This document shows positions 1 to 8,800 of a stretch of 64,000 nt of DNA, piece by piece. Each line of letters opens with the position of its first letter. Position 1 is the stretch's first letter. The stretch covers positions 1 to 64,000 of the forward strand of contig NZ_LRBG01000004.1 of assembly GCF_001580545.1 (NCBI RefSeq), read 5' to 3'. A program made the position numbers and the translations under genes. Below the pieces are notes generated by a model. That model ran no database searches. It was not told the DNA's origin and worked only from the letters and a program-made list of their open reading frames with translations. This DNA comes from Paraburkholderia monticola (GTDB lineage: Bacteria > Pseudomonadota > Gammaproteobacteria > Burkholderiales > Burkholderiaceae).

Positions 1-674
1 CGACGCTCGAAGTCGAGCCGCGCAGCACCTTCACGCTGGTGTACGGCAACCGCAGCGTCGAGCAGATCATGTTTGCCGAAGAGCTCGAGGATCTGAAGAA
101 CCGCTTCATGAACCGCTTCGTGCTGTATCACGTGCTGTCGGACGATCTGCAGGACGTGGAGCTGTTCAACGGCGTGCTCGACCAGCAAAAGTGCGCGGCG
201 TTCATCGAGCAGCTGCTGCCGGCCGACGCGATCGACGAAGCGTTCATCTGCGGCCCCGCGCCGATGATGGACGCGGCCGAAGCCGCGCTGAAAGCGGCCG
301 GCGTGCCGCAGGCGAAGGTGCACGTGGAGCGCTTCGGCACGCCGCTGCCGCAGGCGGGCGTGCCGGCGGTCGAGATCACCGAGGACACCCCCGCGGCCGA
401 CCTCGAAATCGTGCTCGACGGCAAGCGGCGCCGCCTGCGCCTGCCGTATCAGGGCGTCAGCGTGCTCGACGTCGGGCTGCGCGCGGGCCTCGCGCTGCCT
501 TATGCGTGCAAGGGCGGCGTGTGCTGCACCTGTCGCGCGAAGGTGCTCGAGGGCGAAGTGAAGATGGAAAAGAACTACACGCTCGAAGAGCACGAGGTCC
601 GCGACGGCTTCGTGCTGACGTGCCAGTGTCATCCGGTCAGCGACAAGGTCGTCGTCAGTTACGACGAACGTTGA
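1..674 (+). CDS. paaE: Phenylacetyl-CoA epoxidase reductase subunit PaaE (5' end outside window)
   Basis: This is the C-terminal 223 residues of the reductase that passes electrons from NAD(P)H through FAD and a 2Fe-2S centre to the PaaABC oxygenase in aerobic phenylacetate breakdown. The frame is open from base 3 to the stop at 672-674. Visible parts are the end of the ferredoxin-NADP reductase domain, with the nucleotide-binding CGPAPMM segment near base 249, and a C-terminal plant-type ferredoxin domain. That domain has Cys-x4-Cys-x2-Cys at about 507-533 and a further Cys near 621. The DUF1835 and TetR genes downstream match the order I recall from Burkholderia paa loci. The flavin-binding half lies upstream of the window. 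Confidence 0.93.
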   Translation, partial: TLEVEPRSTFTLVYGNRSVEQIMFAEELEDLKNRFMNRFVLYHVLSDDLQDVELFNGVLDQQKCAAFIEQLLPADAIDEAFICGPAPMMDAAEAALKAAGVPQAKVHVERFGTPLPQAGVPAVEITEDTPAADLEIVLDGKRRRLRLPYQGVSVLDVGLRAGLALPYACKGGVCCTCRAKVLEGEVKMEKNYTLEEHEVRDGFVLTCQCHPVSDKVVVSYDER

Positions 675-759
675 GCCGAAGACTGTCGTGACTCGAGCGT
701 GGACTGGCTTCGCGTGATAGCCGTCGCCGCTTTCGGCCGTTTCGCGATCCGCTTACACT

Positions 760-810
760 AGGGGCCGCTCATCGATGGGGACATGGATCTCCGGTCGATG
801 AGCGGCCTCT
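760..810 (+). terminator. Long inverted repeat after paaE (terminator-like)
   Basis: A perfect 13-bp stem (763-775 with 795-807) extends to 16 bp with one G-T pair and encloses a 19-nt loop. It sits about 90 bp after the paaE stop and 40 bp before the next gene. Only a short TCTTTCC run follows, so it may be a weak terminator, an RNA-stability hairpin or an operator. Confidence 0.5.
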
Positions 811-850
811 TTCCGTTACAGCTGCTGGCGTCATAGCAAGCCCCTTGCCC

Positions 851-1666
851 ATGAGTACGACTCACCTCACCAACGGCGACGTCGCCGCCGAGTCGCTGCG
901 CACCGCGCTGGCCCAGGCGGGTCGCGACGATCGCGTGCAGCCTTTGCGAGACGATCTGGCGGTCGGTCCGTTACGCGGCGCCGACGACGGTCCGCACGAG
1001 CGTGCCGACTTCTGGGAACGTGTCAGCGCCGACCCTCAACGCGACTTCGTGCGCGAGTTCCGCGAACAGGCCGCGGTGCTCGACGGCCTCGCAAGCAGCA
1101 CCGCCAATCTGGTGGTGTGGCACGGCGAAAGCTCGTCCGATCAACTGATGCTGCGCCGTATCGGCTACCTGCTGCGCGATAGCCCGCAGCGTTTGAACGA
1201 AGTGCGTCTGTCGATCGCCGACCTCACCGACCGCCAGGCGTGGGCGCATACCCGCAAGGATCGCGCGACGTCGGTCGGTATGTTCGCGCCGGACGTGCTG
1301 CAGACCCACCTGCCGGACGCCGCGCCGATTTCCGTGCTGCGCATCAGCCGCCTCGCGCTCGAATGGCAGGAGGTCAAGCAGGCCAACGGCGAGACGCGGC
1401 CCTGGCGTGACAACACGTTCACGAGCAGCAGCTTTGCCGAGATCGACGCGTTGATCCTCGAACGCACGACCGCCGACTGGCAACCGGCCGCCCGCCTCGC
1501 CGCTCACGTCATGAGCGCCGAGTTGTGGTTCCTTGTCAGCGACAGCATCGTGCTGTGGCGCATGCGCGAACTCGCGGCGCAGCGGCGCATTCACCTGCGC
1601 GGCGACGCGAACGCATGGCGCTCGCTCGAATTGCGCGCGGCGCCCGCCCCCTGCTCACCTCAATAA
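851..1666 (+). CDS. DUF1835 domain-containing protein
   Basis: This is a 271-residue soluble protein with no signal peptide or membrane segment. The N-terminal ~120 residues (THLTNGDVAAESL, then DDLAVGPL and VVWHGESSSDQLMLRR) match the DUF1835 family, and the C-terminal part is helical. Biochemical function is unknown. I chose ATG 851 over an in-frame TTG at 845; neither has a strong ribosome-binding site. It lies between paaE and the paaR-like gene on the same strand, 17 bp from the latter, so it is probably co-transcribed with the regulator. The position suggests a link to phenylacetate metabolism, but nothing in the sequence shows one. Confidence 0.75.
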   Translation: MSTTHLTNGDVAAESLRTALAQAGRDDRVQPLRDDLAVGPLRGADDGPHERADFWERVSADPQRDFVREFREQAAVLDGLASSTANLVVWHGESSSDQLMLRRIGYLLRDSPQRLNEVRLSIADLTDRQAWAHTRKDRATSVGMFAPDVLQTHLPDAAPISVLRISRLALEWQEVKQANGETRPWRDNTFTSSSFAEIDALILERTTADWQPAARLAAHVMSAELWFLVSDSIVLWRMRELAAQRRIHLRGDANAWRSLELRAAPAPCSPQ

Positions 1667-1683
1667 CATAAGAACACACGACT

Positions 1684-2295
1684 ATGGCCCGCACCCGAGC
1701 CCCCGACCACGAAACCCAACGCGAACAGATTCTCGAACTGGCCGCGGCGAAATTTGCGCAGAGCAGCTATCCGAGCACGTCGATGGCCGATCTCGCCGCG
1801 GCGAGCGGCACGTCGAAGGCGCGCCTCTATCACTATTACGAGAGCAAGGAAGCGATCCTGTTCGACCTGCTCGATCGCTACACGAAGCGACTGATGCTGA
1901 TCATCGCCGAGGTGGAAGGCGCGAGCCAGCGGCGCGGGCTCAGCGAGCGCGAAACCTTCGCGGAGCTGATTCGCGCGTTCCTGTCCGAGTACGAGACATC
2001 GCACAGCCGGCACGTCGCGCTGCTGAACGACGTCAAGTATCTGGTCGACGCGCAGCGCGAGATCATCCTGAACCGCCAGCGCGACGTGGTCGCGGCGTTC
2101 GCGCGGCAACTCGCGCGCGCCTACCCCGAACGCGCGAAGCGCGACAACCAGACCGCGCTGACGATGATGGTGTTCGGCATGATCAACTGGACCTTCACGT
2201 GGCTCAAACCCGATGGCCCCATGGGCTACAGCGAGTTCGCCGAGCAGGTGGTCGACATGGTCGAGCATGGTCTGGGGACGTCGTCGGGCAGGTGA
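1684..2295 (+). CDS. paaR: TetR-family regulator, probable phenylacetate repressor PaaR
   Basis: This is a 203-residue TetR-type repressor. An N-terminal helix-turn-helix occupies about residues 12-58, with the family signature STSMADLAAASGTSKARLYHYY followed by SKEAILFDLL. A helical ligand-binding domain follows. In Burkholderia a TetR protein at this position next to paaABCDE represses the pathway until phenylacetyl-CoA accumulates; the gene name rests on this neighbourhood and on length. It starts 17 bp after the DUF1835 gene. The DNA-binding domain is certain, the effector molecule is inferred. Confidence 0.75.
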   Translation: MARTRAPDHETQREQILELAAAKFAQSSYPSTSMADLAAASGTSKARLYHYYESKEAILFDLLDRYTKRLMLIIAEVEGASQRRGLSERETFAELIRAFLSEYETSHSRHVALLNDVKYLVDAQREIILNRQRDVVAAFARQLARAYPERAKRDNQTALTMMVFGMINWTFTWLKPDGPMGYSEFAEQVVDMVEHGLGTSSGR

Positions 2296-2420
2296 AGTGG
2301 CAGCCTGACTGCGCCTGCAGCCAACCAGATGACGCAAAGCAACAACATCCAGACCACAGAAACCGGTCGATTCGATGCATGCGGCATTGTGTCACGAACG
2401 TGCGTTCATTTTCATTTTTT

Positions 2421-2434
2421 TTGATTTAAATCAA
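2421..2434. promoter_or_regulatory. Perfect FNR/ANR-type box
   Basis: The 14-bp palindrome TTGATTTAAATCAA matches the FNR/ANR consensus TTGAT-N4-ATCAA exactly. It lies in an A+T-rich patch 140 bp before the GNAT gene. If the activator acts at -41.5, transcription would start near 2469, leaving a ~105-nt leader. The nearest gene on the other side (paaR) runs towards it, so the acetyltransferase is the only obvious target. Confidence 0.75.
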
Positions 2435-2573
2435 CGATTTAAAATTTTTACTGGTGCATTTTAGGTATTCACTTCGGATTTTGATACGGGTTTTCCCTAG
2501 TGAATGACTTGGGTTTCCGCTAGAATCGGTTTTGCGGTGCACAACACCGCCTGATTAAAAGGAGAACCCGACC

Positions 2574-3242
2574 ATGAACACGCTGACCCATAGCACCGCC
2601 GAGCCGATCGCATTGAACGATCGTGCGTCGCTGTCTGCAGGACGCGCGCCCGTTCTGGTCCGTGAACTCACTACGCTCGATCGCGAACGCCTGCTCACCC
2701 ACTTCCTCGCCCTCGAGGAAGACGACCGTCTGCTGCGCTTCGGCCAGGTCGTGCCGAACCACGTGATCGAAAACTACGTGCGCTCGATCGACTTCACGCG
2801 CGACACCGTCTTCGGCGTGTTCAATAGCAAGCTGGAGTTGAGCGGTGTCGGCCATCTGGCCTATCTGCCGGCCGAAGGCGACAAGCGCACCGCCGAATTC
2901 GGGGTGTCGGTGCTCGAAAGCGCGCGCGGCCGGGGCATCGGTACGAAGCTGTTCGAGCGCGCGGCGATCCGCAGTCGCAACACGCATGTGACGATGCTGT
3001 ACATTCACTGCCTGTCGCGCAATTCGACCATGATGCACATCGCCAAAAAGGCCGGCATGAAGATCGAATACGCGTACGGCGAAGCCGACGCCTATCTGAC
3101 GCTGTCGCCGGCCGATCAGTCGAGCATCCTCGCGGAAATGCTGCAAGAGCAGGCCGCCGTGTTCGACTACGCAATCAAGCGCCACGCACGCCAGGCATCG
3201 CGACTGTTCGAGTCGTTCATGCCGGTGGCTGTCGCTGCCTGA
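2574..3242 (+). CDS. GNAT-family N-acetyltransferase
   Basis: This is a 222-residue protein with a single GNAT domain at about residues 22-185. The acetyl-CoA-binding motif is visible as ARGRGIGTKLFERA (Q/RxxGxG/A), preceded by the strand AEFGVSVLESA and followed by an HxxYIHCLSRN-like strand. GNAT enzymes move an acetyl group from acetyl-CoA to an amine; the substrate cannot be read here. The start ATG has a good AAAGGAG site 9-14 bp upstream. The gene stands alone, with an FNR-type box before it and a strong terminator after it, which suggests a monocistronic unit induced at low oxygen. Confidence 0.85.
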   Translation: MNTLTHSTAEPIALNDRASLSAGRAPVLVRELTTLDRERLLTHFLALEEDDRLLRFGQVVPNHVIENYVRSIDFTRDTVFGVFNSKLELSGVGHLAYLPAEGDKRTAEFGVSVLESARGRGIGTKLFERAAIRSRNTHVTMLYIHCLSRNSTMMHIAKKAGMKIEYAYGEADAYLTLSPADQSSILAEMLQEQAAVFDYAIKRHARQASRLFESFMPVAVAA

Positions 3243-3264
3243 ATAATCGCTACGGGGAAATGAG

Positions 3265-3294
3265 AAGGGGGCGGCCGCAAGGTCGCCCTTTTTT
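3265..3294 (+). terminator. Rho-independent terminator after the GNAT gene
   Basis: A G+C-rich stem (3269-3276 with 3281-3288, one G-T pair) is closed by a GCAA tetraloop and followed by six T. It also lies just past the 3' end of the convergent Lrp gene. Confidence 0.85.
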
Positions 3295-3326
3295 CTATCT
3301 GCGAACTAGGGACTAAAGTCTAGGGC

Positions 3327-3824
3327 CTAAAGAATCGGCAGCGCTGTCGTTTCCTTGATCTTTTCCAGCGAGAAGCTCGATCTCACGTCGATCACCGACG
3401 GATGCCGCAGCAACTGATCCTGCACGAAGCGCGAAAAGTGCGCCATGTCCTCGACCTGCACGCGCAGCAGGTAATCCATCTCTCCGGTCATCGCGTGACA
3501 CGCCACCACCTCGGGCCACGTCTGCACGGCCGCGCCGAACAGATCGGCATGCGTGGCCTCGCCATGCGGGCTGAACGCGCGGCCACCGCCCTTCTCCAGC
3601 CGCACGCTGACATACGCGAGCAGGTCGAGCCCGAGACGCTGCGCGTCGAGTAGCGCGACGTAGCCGCGAATCACGCCGCTTTCCTCGAGCCGGCGAATCC
3701 GCCGCAGGCACGGACTCGGCGACAGATTGATCCGCTCCGCTATCTCCTGATTCGACAGCCGGCCATTCTCCTGAAGGATCGCCAGAATGCGCCGATCGAT
3801 CGCATCTATCTCACTATTAGCCAT
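3327..3824 (-). CDS. Lrp/AsnC-family transcriptional regulator
   Basis: This is a 165-residue feast/famine regulator. An N-terminal AsnC-type helix-turn-helix (IDAIDRRILAILQENGRLSN through NLSPSPCLRRIRRLE, residues about 5-60) is followed by an RAM ligand-binding domain with the MTGEMDYLLRVQVED strand. ATG 3824 is preferred over the in-frame GTG at 3836. It is divergent from hppD across a 189-bp gap, the usual arrangement for an Lrp-type activator of an amino-acid degradation gene. Control of hppD in response to tyrosine or phenylalanine is therefore a reasonable inference. Length is typical of the family. Confidence 0.88.
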   Translation of the reverse strand: MANSEIDAIDRRILAILQENGRLSNQEIAERINLSPSPCLRRIRRLEESGVIRGYVALLDAQRLGLDLLAYVSVRLEKGGGRAFSPHGEATHADLFGAAVQTWPEVVACHAMTGEMDYLLRVQVEDMAHFSRFVQDQLLRHPSVIDVRSSFSLEKIKETTALPIL

Positions 3825-4013
3825 GTTCTGCCGCACACTGCGCGAATGGAGCCATAAACTGGCTCAAGCGTATCGATGCGCGATTAAGTTCGCAAGTTTT
3901 CGCCTCCATCGCAGTTCTACACTTGCCCTATCCGGTCGCGTTCAGCCGACCGTCCGCGCGCTCCCCGCCAGCGCACCTCGGCAATGCCATTTGCATGGGA
4001 ATGGAGACAGACA

Positions 4014-5111
4014 ATGCAGGTATCAACTTGGGAAAACCCCGTCGGCACCGACGGCTTCGAATTCATCGAGTACACGGCGCCGGACCCGAAAGCGCTCGGC
4101 AAGCTGTTCGACCGGATGGGCTTCACGGCCGTTGCGCGGCACCGTCACAAGGATGTGACGCTGTATCGCCAGGGTGGGATCAACTTCATCGTCAATGCGG
4201 AGAAGCATTCGTTCGCACAGCGCTTCGCGCGCCTGCACGGCCCGTCGATCTGCGCGATCGCGTTTCGCGTGCGGGACGCCGCGAAAGCCTATAGCCAGGC
4301 GCTCGAAAAAGGCGCGTGGGGCTTCGACAACAAGACCGGCCCAATGGAGCTGAACATTCCGGCGATCAAAGGTATCGGCGATTCGCTGATCTATTTCGTC
4401 GACCGCTGGCGCGGCAAAAACGGCGCGGCGCCGAACAGTATCGGCGACATCGACATTTACGACGTCGACTTCGAGCCGATTCCGGGTGCGAACCCGAACC
4501 CGGTCGGCCACGGCCTGACCTACATCGATCACCTGACGCACAACGTGCATCGCGGCCGCATGCGGGAATGGGCCGAGTTCTACGAGCGCCTGTTCAACTT
4601 CCGCGAGGTGCGCTACTTCGACATCGAGGGCAAGGTGACCGGCGTGAAGTCGAAGGCGATGACTTCGCCGTGCGGCAAGATCCGCATTCCGATCAACGAG
4701 GAAGGCTCGGACACCGCCGGCCAGATCCAGGAATATCTGGACGCGTACCACGGTGAAGGCATCCAGCACATCGCGCTCGGCACCAGCGACATTTACCGCA
4801 CCGTCGACGGCCTGCGCGCGTCGGACATTTCACTGCTCGACACGATCGACACCTACTACGAACTCGTCGACCGGCGCGTGCCGAATCATGGGGAGCCGCT
4901 GGAGGAACTGCGCAAGCGCAAGATCCTGATCGACGGCGCACCGGACGATCTGCTGCTGCAGATCTTCACCGAAAACCAGATCGGCCCGATCTTCTTCGAG
5001 ATCATCCAGCGCAAGGGCAACCAGGGCTTCGGCGAAGGCAACTTCAAGGCGCTGTTCGAATCGATCGAACTCGACCAGATTCGCCGCGGCGTCGTGCAGG
5101 ACAAGACCTGA
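4014..5111 (+). CDS. hppD: 4-Hydroxyphenylpyruvate dioxygenase
   Basis: This is a 365-residue Fe(II) dioxygenase that converts 4-hydroxyphenylpyruvate to homogentisate in tyrosine catabolism. It has two vicinal-oxygen-chelate halves. The iron ligands are visible as His173 (YIDHLTHNV), His252 (GIQHIALGT) and Glu329 (IFFEIIQRKG), and the C-terminal substrate-gating helix follows (NQGFGEGNFKALFESIE). ATG 4014 is chosen because a GGAGA site lies 8 bp upstream; an in-frame ATG at 3984 lacks one. The adjacent divergent Lrp regulator is its likely controller. A TACACT -10-like hexamer lies at 3918-3923. Homogentisate dioxygenase is not in the window. Confidence 0.96.
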   Translation: MQVSTWENPVGTDGFEFIEYTAPDPKALGKLFDRMGFTAVARHRHKDVTLYRQGGINFIVNAEKHSFAQRFARLHGPSICAIAFRVRDAAKAYSQALEKGAWGFDNKTGPMELNIPAIKGIGDSLIYFVDRWRGKNGAAPNSIGDIDIYDVDFEPIPGANPNPVGHGLTYIDHLTHNVHRGRMREWAEFYERLFNFREVRYFDIEGKVTGVKSKAMTSPCGKIRIPINEEGSDTAGQIQEYLDAYHGEGIQHIALGTSDIYRTVDGLRASDISLLDTIDTYYELVDRRVPNHGEPLEELRKRKILIDGAPDDLLLQIFTENQIGPIFFEIIQRKGNQGFGEGNFKALFESIELDQIRRGVVQDKT

Positions 5112-5148
5112 TCACGATACCTCGCGGGTAAGCAGCGTGCCGATGCAA

Positions 5149-5183
5149 AAAGGGCGAGGATCACAGGATCCTCGCCCTTTTAT
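5149..5183 (+). terminator. Terminator after hppD
   Basis: A perfect 14-bp stem (5149-5162 with 5167-5180) with a 4-nt loop carries an A run on the left and TTT on the right. It can therefore stop transcription from both hppD and the opposing small gene. Confidence 0.9.
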
Positions 5184-5249
5184 CTTGCTACGCCGCCGCT
5201 CGCGTCGGAACGGCGGCCGGTTGTCAAAAGACGCACACGATGTGGCGCG

Positions 5250-5450
5250 TCATGAATTCTGCCGGTACTCGTCGCCGCCGACCGAAGCGTCGATCCGGCT
5301 CGTCCCGGCACGCGCCGGCGCGACCTGCGCGGTGCGGATGAGCGCGTTCGACAGCGCCCCCGTGCTGCCCGGATTCGAGCGCAGCGGCGCGCTCATTGCG
5401 AAGAAAGCGGCGGAAACCATCAGGAAGGTCTGGACGTTTCTCGTGTTCAT
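5250..5450 (-). CDS. Small secreted protein of unknown function
   Basis: This is a 66-residue protein. Residues 1-20 look like a Sec signal (MNTRNVQTFLMVSAAFFAMS). The short mature part has no recognisable domain, cysteines or repeats. A textbook AAAGGAG site lies 6 bp before the ATG, which is the main reason to accept the gene. It converges on hppD and shares the bidirectional terminator. It is probably exported to the periplasm; the role is unknown. Confidence 0.55.
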   Translation of the reverse strand: MNTRNVQTFLMVSAAFFAMSAPLRSNPGSTGALSNALIRTAQVAPARAGTSRIDASVGGDEYRQNS

Positions 5451-5838
5451 GCGTACTCCTTTTCTAACTTTCCCTGCTGTCCTGAAGCCGCGCAGAATGC
5501 GCGACGTTCGGCATCGCTCGCAGGTCGGGGTTAGACAGTGGTTTTCACTACAGTTCCGCGAATTTGTAGGTTTTACAGCTTGTTACATGCGCAATCGCAA
5601 TAGAAGCCAATTTCAATGGAAATGCAGTGCAACTGCCTGCAACACGTAAGCAATTTGCCGCGAAACCGCGCGAATGTGGGCACGGCACGACCGATTTTTG
5701 ATCCGCTGCGGCGGGTTTCCACCAGTGCTACCATCGTTTAAAACCCGTCAATATGACGACCCCGGCCCCAGCATTCACGAGATGCCGGGGGCCAGAAAAG
5801 TTTTGGTGATCCCAAGCTGAAGTGGAGGAGTACACATA
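5451..5838. other. 388-bp intergenic region with a leader hairpin
   Basis: This gap must hold the divergent promoters of the small secreted gene and the indolepyruvate oxidoreductase gene. I cannot fix either promoter with confidence. The stretch 5540-5760 is A+T-richer than its surroundings. Just before the oxidoreductase gene an imperfect hairpin (about 5760-5793, CCCCGGC pairing with GCCGGGG) lies in the probable leader, followed by a GGAGGAG ribosome-binding site ending about 9 bp before ATG 5839. No reading frame here looks coding. Confidence 0.4.
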
Positions 5839-8800
5839 ATGAATGCCCCGCTAGACGCAGGTCAGCGAGCCTCGCTCGAAGCCGCGTTGTCTTCCGTCAC
5901 GCTCGACGACAAATACACCCTCGAACGCGGCCGCGCGTACATGAGCGGCATCCAGGCGCTCGTGCGTCTGCCGATGCTGCAGCAGGAACGCGATCGCGCC
6001 GCCGGCCTCAACACCGCCGGCTTCATCTCAGGCTACCGCGGATCGCCGCTCGGCGGACTCGACCAGTCGCTGTGGAAGGCGAAAAAACATCTGTCCGCGC
6101 ATCAGGTCGTGTTTCAGCCCGGCGTCAACGAAGACCTGGCCGCCACCGCCGTGTGGGGCTCCCAGCAGGTCAATCTGTACCCGAGCGCCAAATACGACGG
6201 CGTGTTTTCGATGTGGTACGGCAAGGGCCCCGGCGTCGACCGTTCCGGCGACGTCTTCAAGCACGGCAACTCGGCCGGCTCGTCGCGGCACGGCGGCGTC
6301 CTCGTGCTCGCCGGCGACGACCACGCAGCCAAATCCTCGACGCTCGCGCACCAGTCCGAACACATCTTCAAGGCGTGCGGGCTACCGGTGCTGTTTCCGT
6401 CGAACGTGCAGGAATATCTCGACTTCGGCCTGCACGGCTGGGCGATGAGCCGCTACTCGGGCCTCTGGGTCGCGATGAAGTGCGTGACCGACGTGGTCGA
6501 ATCTTCCGCCTCGGTCGACATCGACCCGCACCGCACGAAGATCATCCTGCCGGAAGACTTCCTGATGCCCGACGGCGGGCTGAACATTCGCTGGCCCGAT
6601 CCGCCGCTCGTGCAGGAAGCGCGCCTGCTCGACTACAAATGGTACGCGGGGCTCGCCTACGTGCGCGCGAACAAGCTCGATCGCGTCGAGATCGATTCGC
6701 CGCATGCGCGCTTCGGCATCATGACCGGCGGCAAGGCCTATCTCGACGTGCGTCAGGCGCTGACCGACCTCGGTCTCGACGACGAAACCTGCTCGCGCAT
6801 CGGCATCCGGCTGTACAAGGTCGGCTGCGTGTGGCCGCTCGAAGCGCAAGGCGCGCAGGCATTCGCGCGCGGTCTAGACGAGATTCTGGTGGTCGAGGAA
6901 AAGCGCCAGATCCTCGAATACGCGATCAAGGAAGAGCTATACAACTGGCCCGACGCGCAACGCCCGCGCGTATTCGGCAAGTTCGACGAAAAGGACGGCG
7001 CGGGCGGGGAATGGTCGGTGCCGATGGGCAACTGGCTGCTGCCGGCGCATTACGAGCTGTCGCCCGCGATCATCGCGAAGGCAATCGCCACGCGGCTCGA
7101 CAAGTTCGATCTGCCGTCGGACGTGCGCGCTCGCATCGCCGCGCGCATCGCCGTGATCGAGGCGAAGGAAAAGGCGCTCGCGCGGCCGCGCGTCGAAGTC
7201 GAGCGCAAGCCGTGGTTCTGCTCGGGCTGCCCGCACAACACCTCGACCAACGTGCCGGAAGGCTCGCGCGCGATGGCCGGCATCGGCTGTCACTACATGA
7301 CCGTCTGGATGGACCGCAGCACCAGCACGTTCAGCCAGATGGGCGGCGAAGGCGTCGCGTGGATCGGCCAGGCGCCGTTCACCAACGACAAGCACGTGTT
7401 CGCCAATCTCGGCGACGGCACCTACTTCCACTCGGGACTACTCGCAATCCGCGCGGCGATCGCGTCGAAAGCGAACATCACGTACAAGCTGCTCTACAAC
7501 GACGCGGTCGCGATGACGGGCGGCCAGCCCGTCGACGGCGTGCTGACGGTGCCGCAGATCACGCACCAGCTCGCCGCCGAAGGCGCGGTGAAAATCGTGA
7601 TCGTCACCGATGAGCCTGAGAAGTATCAGGCGAACGTGGGCCTCGCGCCCGGCGTCGACATTCATCACCGCGACCAGCTCGACGACGTGCAGCGCCAGCT
7701 GCGCGAGATTCCTGGCACCACGATCCTGATCTACGACCAGACCTGCGCGACCGAAAAGCGCCGTCGCAGGAAGCGCGGCGCGTTTCCCGATCCGGCGCGG
7801 CGCGTCGTGATCAACGAGGCGGTTTGCGAAGGCTGCGGCGACTGCTCGGTGAAGTCGAACTGCCTGTCGGTCGAGCCGCTCGACACCGAGTACGGCACGA
7901 AGCGCCAGATCAACCAGTCGACTTGCAACAAGGACTTCTCGTGCGTGAACGGCTTCTGCCCGAGCTTCGTCTCGGTGGAAGGCGGTCAGTTGCGCAAGCC
8001 GAAGGCGGCGTCGGGCGTCGGCGCGGAAATGCCCCCGGTGCCGGACCCCGAGTTGCCGGCCATCGACCGTCCGTACGGCGTGCTGGTGACAGGCGTCGGC
8101 GGCACGGGGGTCGTCACGATCGGTGCGCTGCTCGGTATGGCCGCGCATCTGGAGAGCAAGGGCGTCACCGTGCTCGACGTCACCGGCCTCGCGCAGAAAG
8201 GCGGCGCCGTGATGAGCCACGTGCAGATCGCGAACCAACCCGCCGATATCCACGCGACCCGCATCGCGATGGGCGAAGCGAGCCTCGTGATCGGCTGCGA
8301 TGCGATCGTGACCGCGAGCGACGAATGCGTGTCGCGCATGCATGCGGAGCACACGCGCGTCGTGCTGAACAGCGCGCACACGCCGACGGCCGAGCTGATC
8401 AAGAACCCAAACTGGCGCTTCCCCGGCACCAGCACCGAAGCGGACGTGCGTGCCGCGGCCGGCGACGACAACGTCTCGACCGTCGACGCGAATCACTTCG
8501 CGGTGGCGCTGCTCGGCGACGCGATCTACACCAACCCGTTCGTGCTCGGCTACGCGTGGCAGCGCGGCTGGGTCCCGCTCACGCACGAGTCGCTGACTCG
8601 CGCGATCGAACTGAACAACGTGCAGGTGGAGAAAAACCTCGCGGCGTTCGAATGGGGCCGGCGCGCCGCGCACGATCTGGCTGCCGTGCGCCAACTCGTG
8701 CAGTCGCAGGGACGCGGCATGGCAGCGGCAGATGCGGCAGGCGGCAAGATTATCGCGCTGCACACACCGAAGGCGCTCGACACGCTGATCGACAAGCGCG

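Noticed and set aside
7438..8763. Long open frame on the strand opposite the indolepyruvate oxidoreductase gene
   Set aside because: Its translation is His/Arg/Val-rich low complexity, the usual antisense pattern of a G+C-rich gene. It has no ribosome-binding site, and the plus-strand protein is clearly conserved here.
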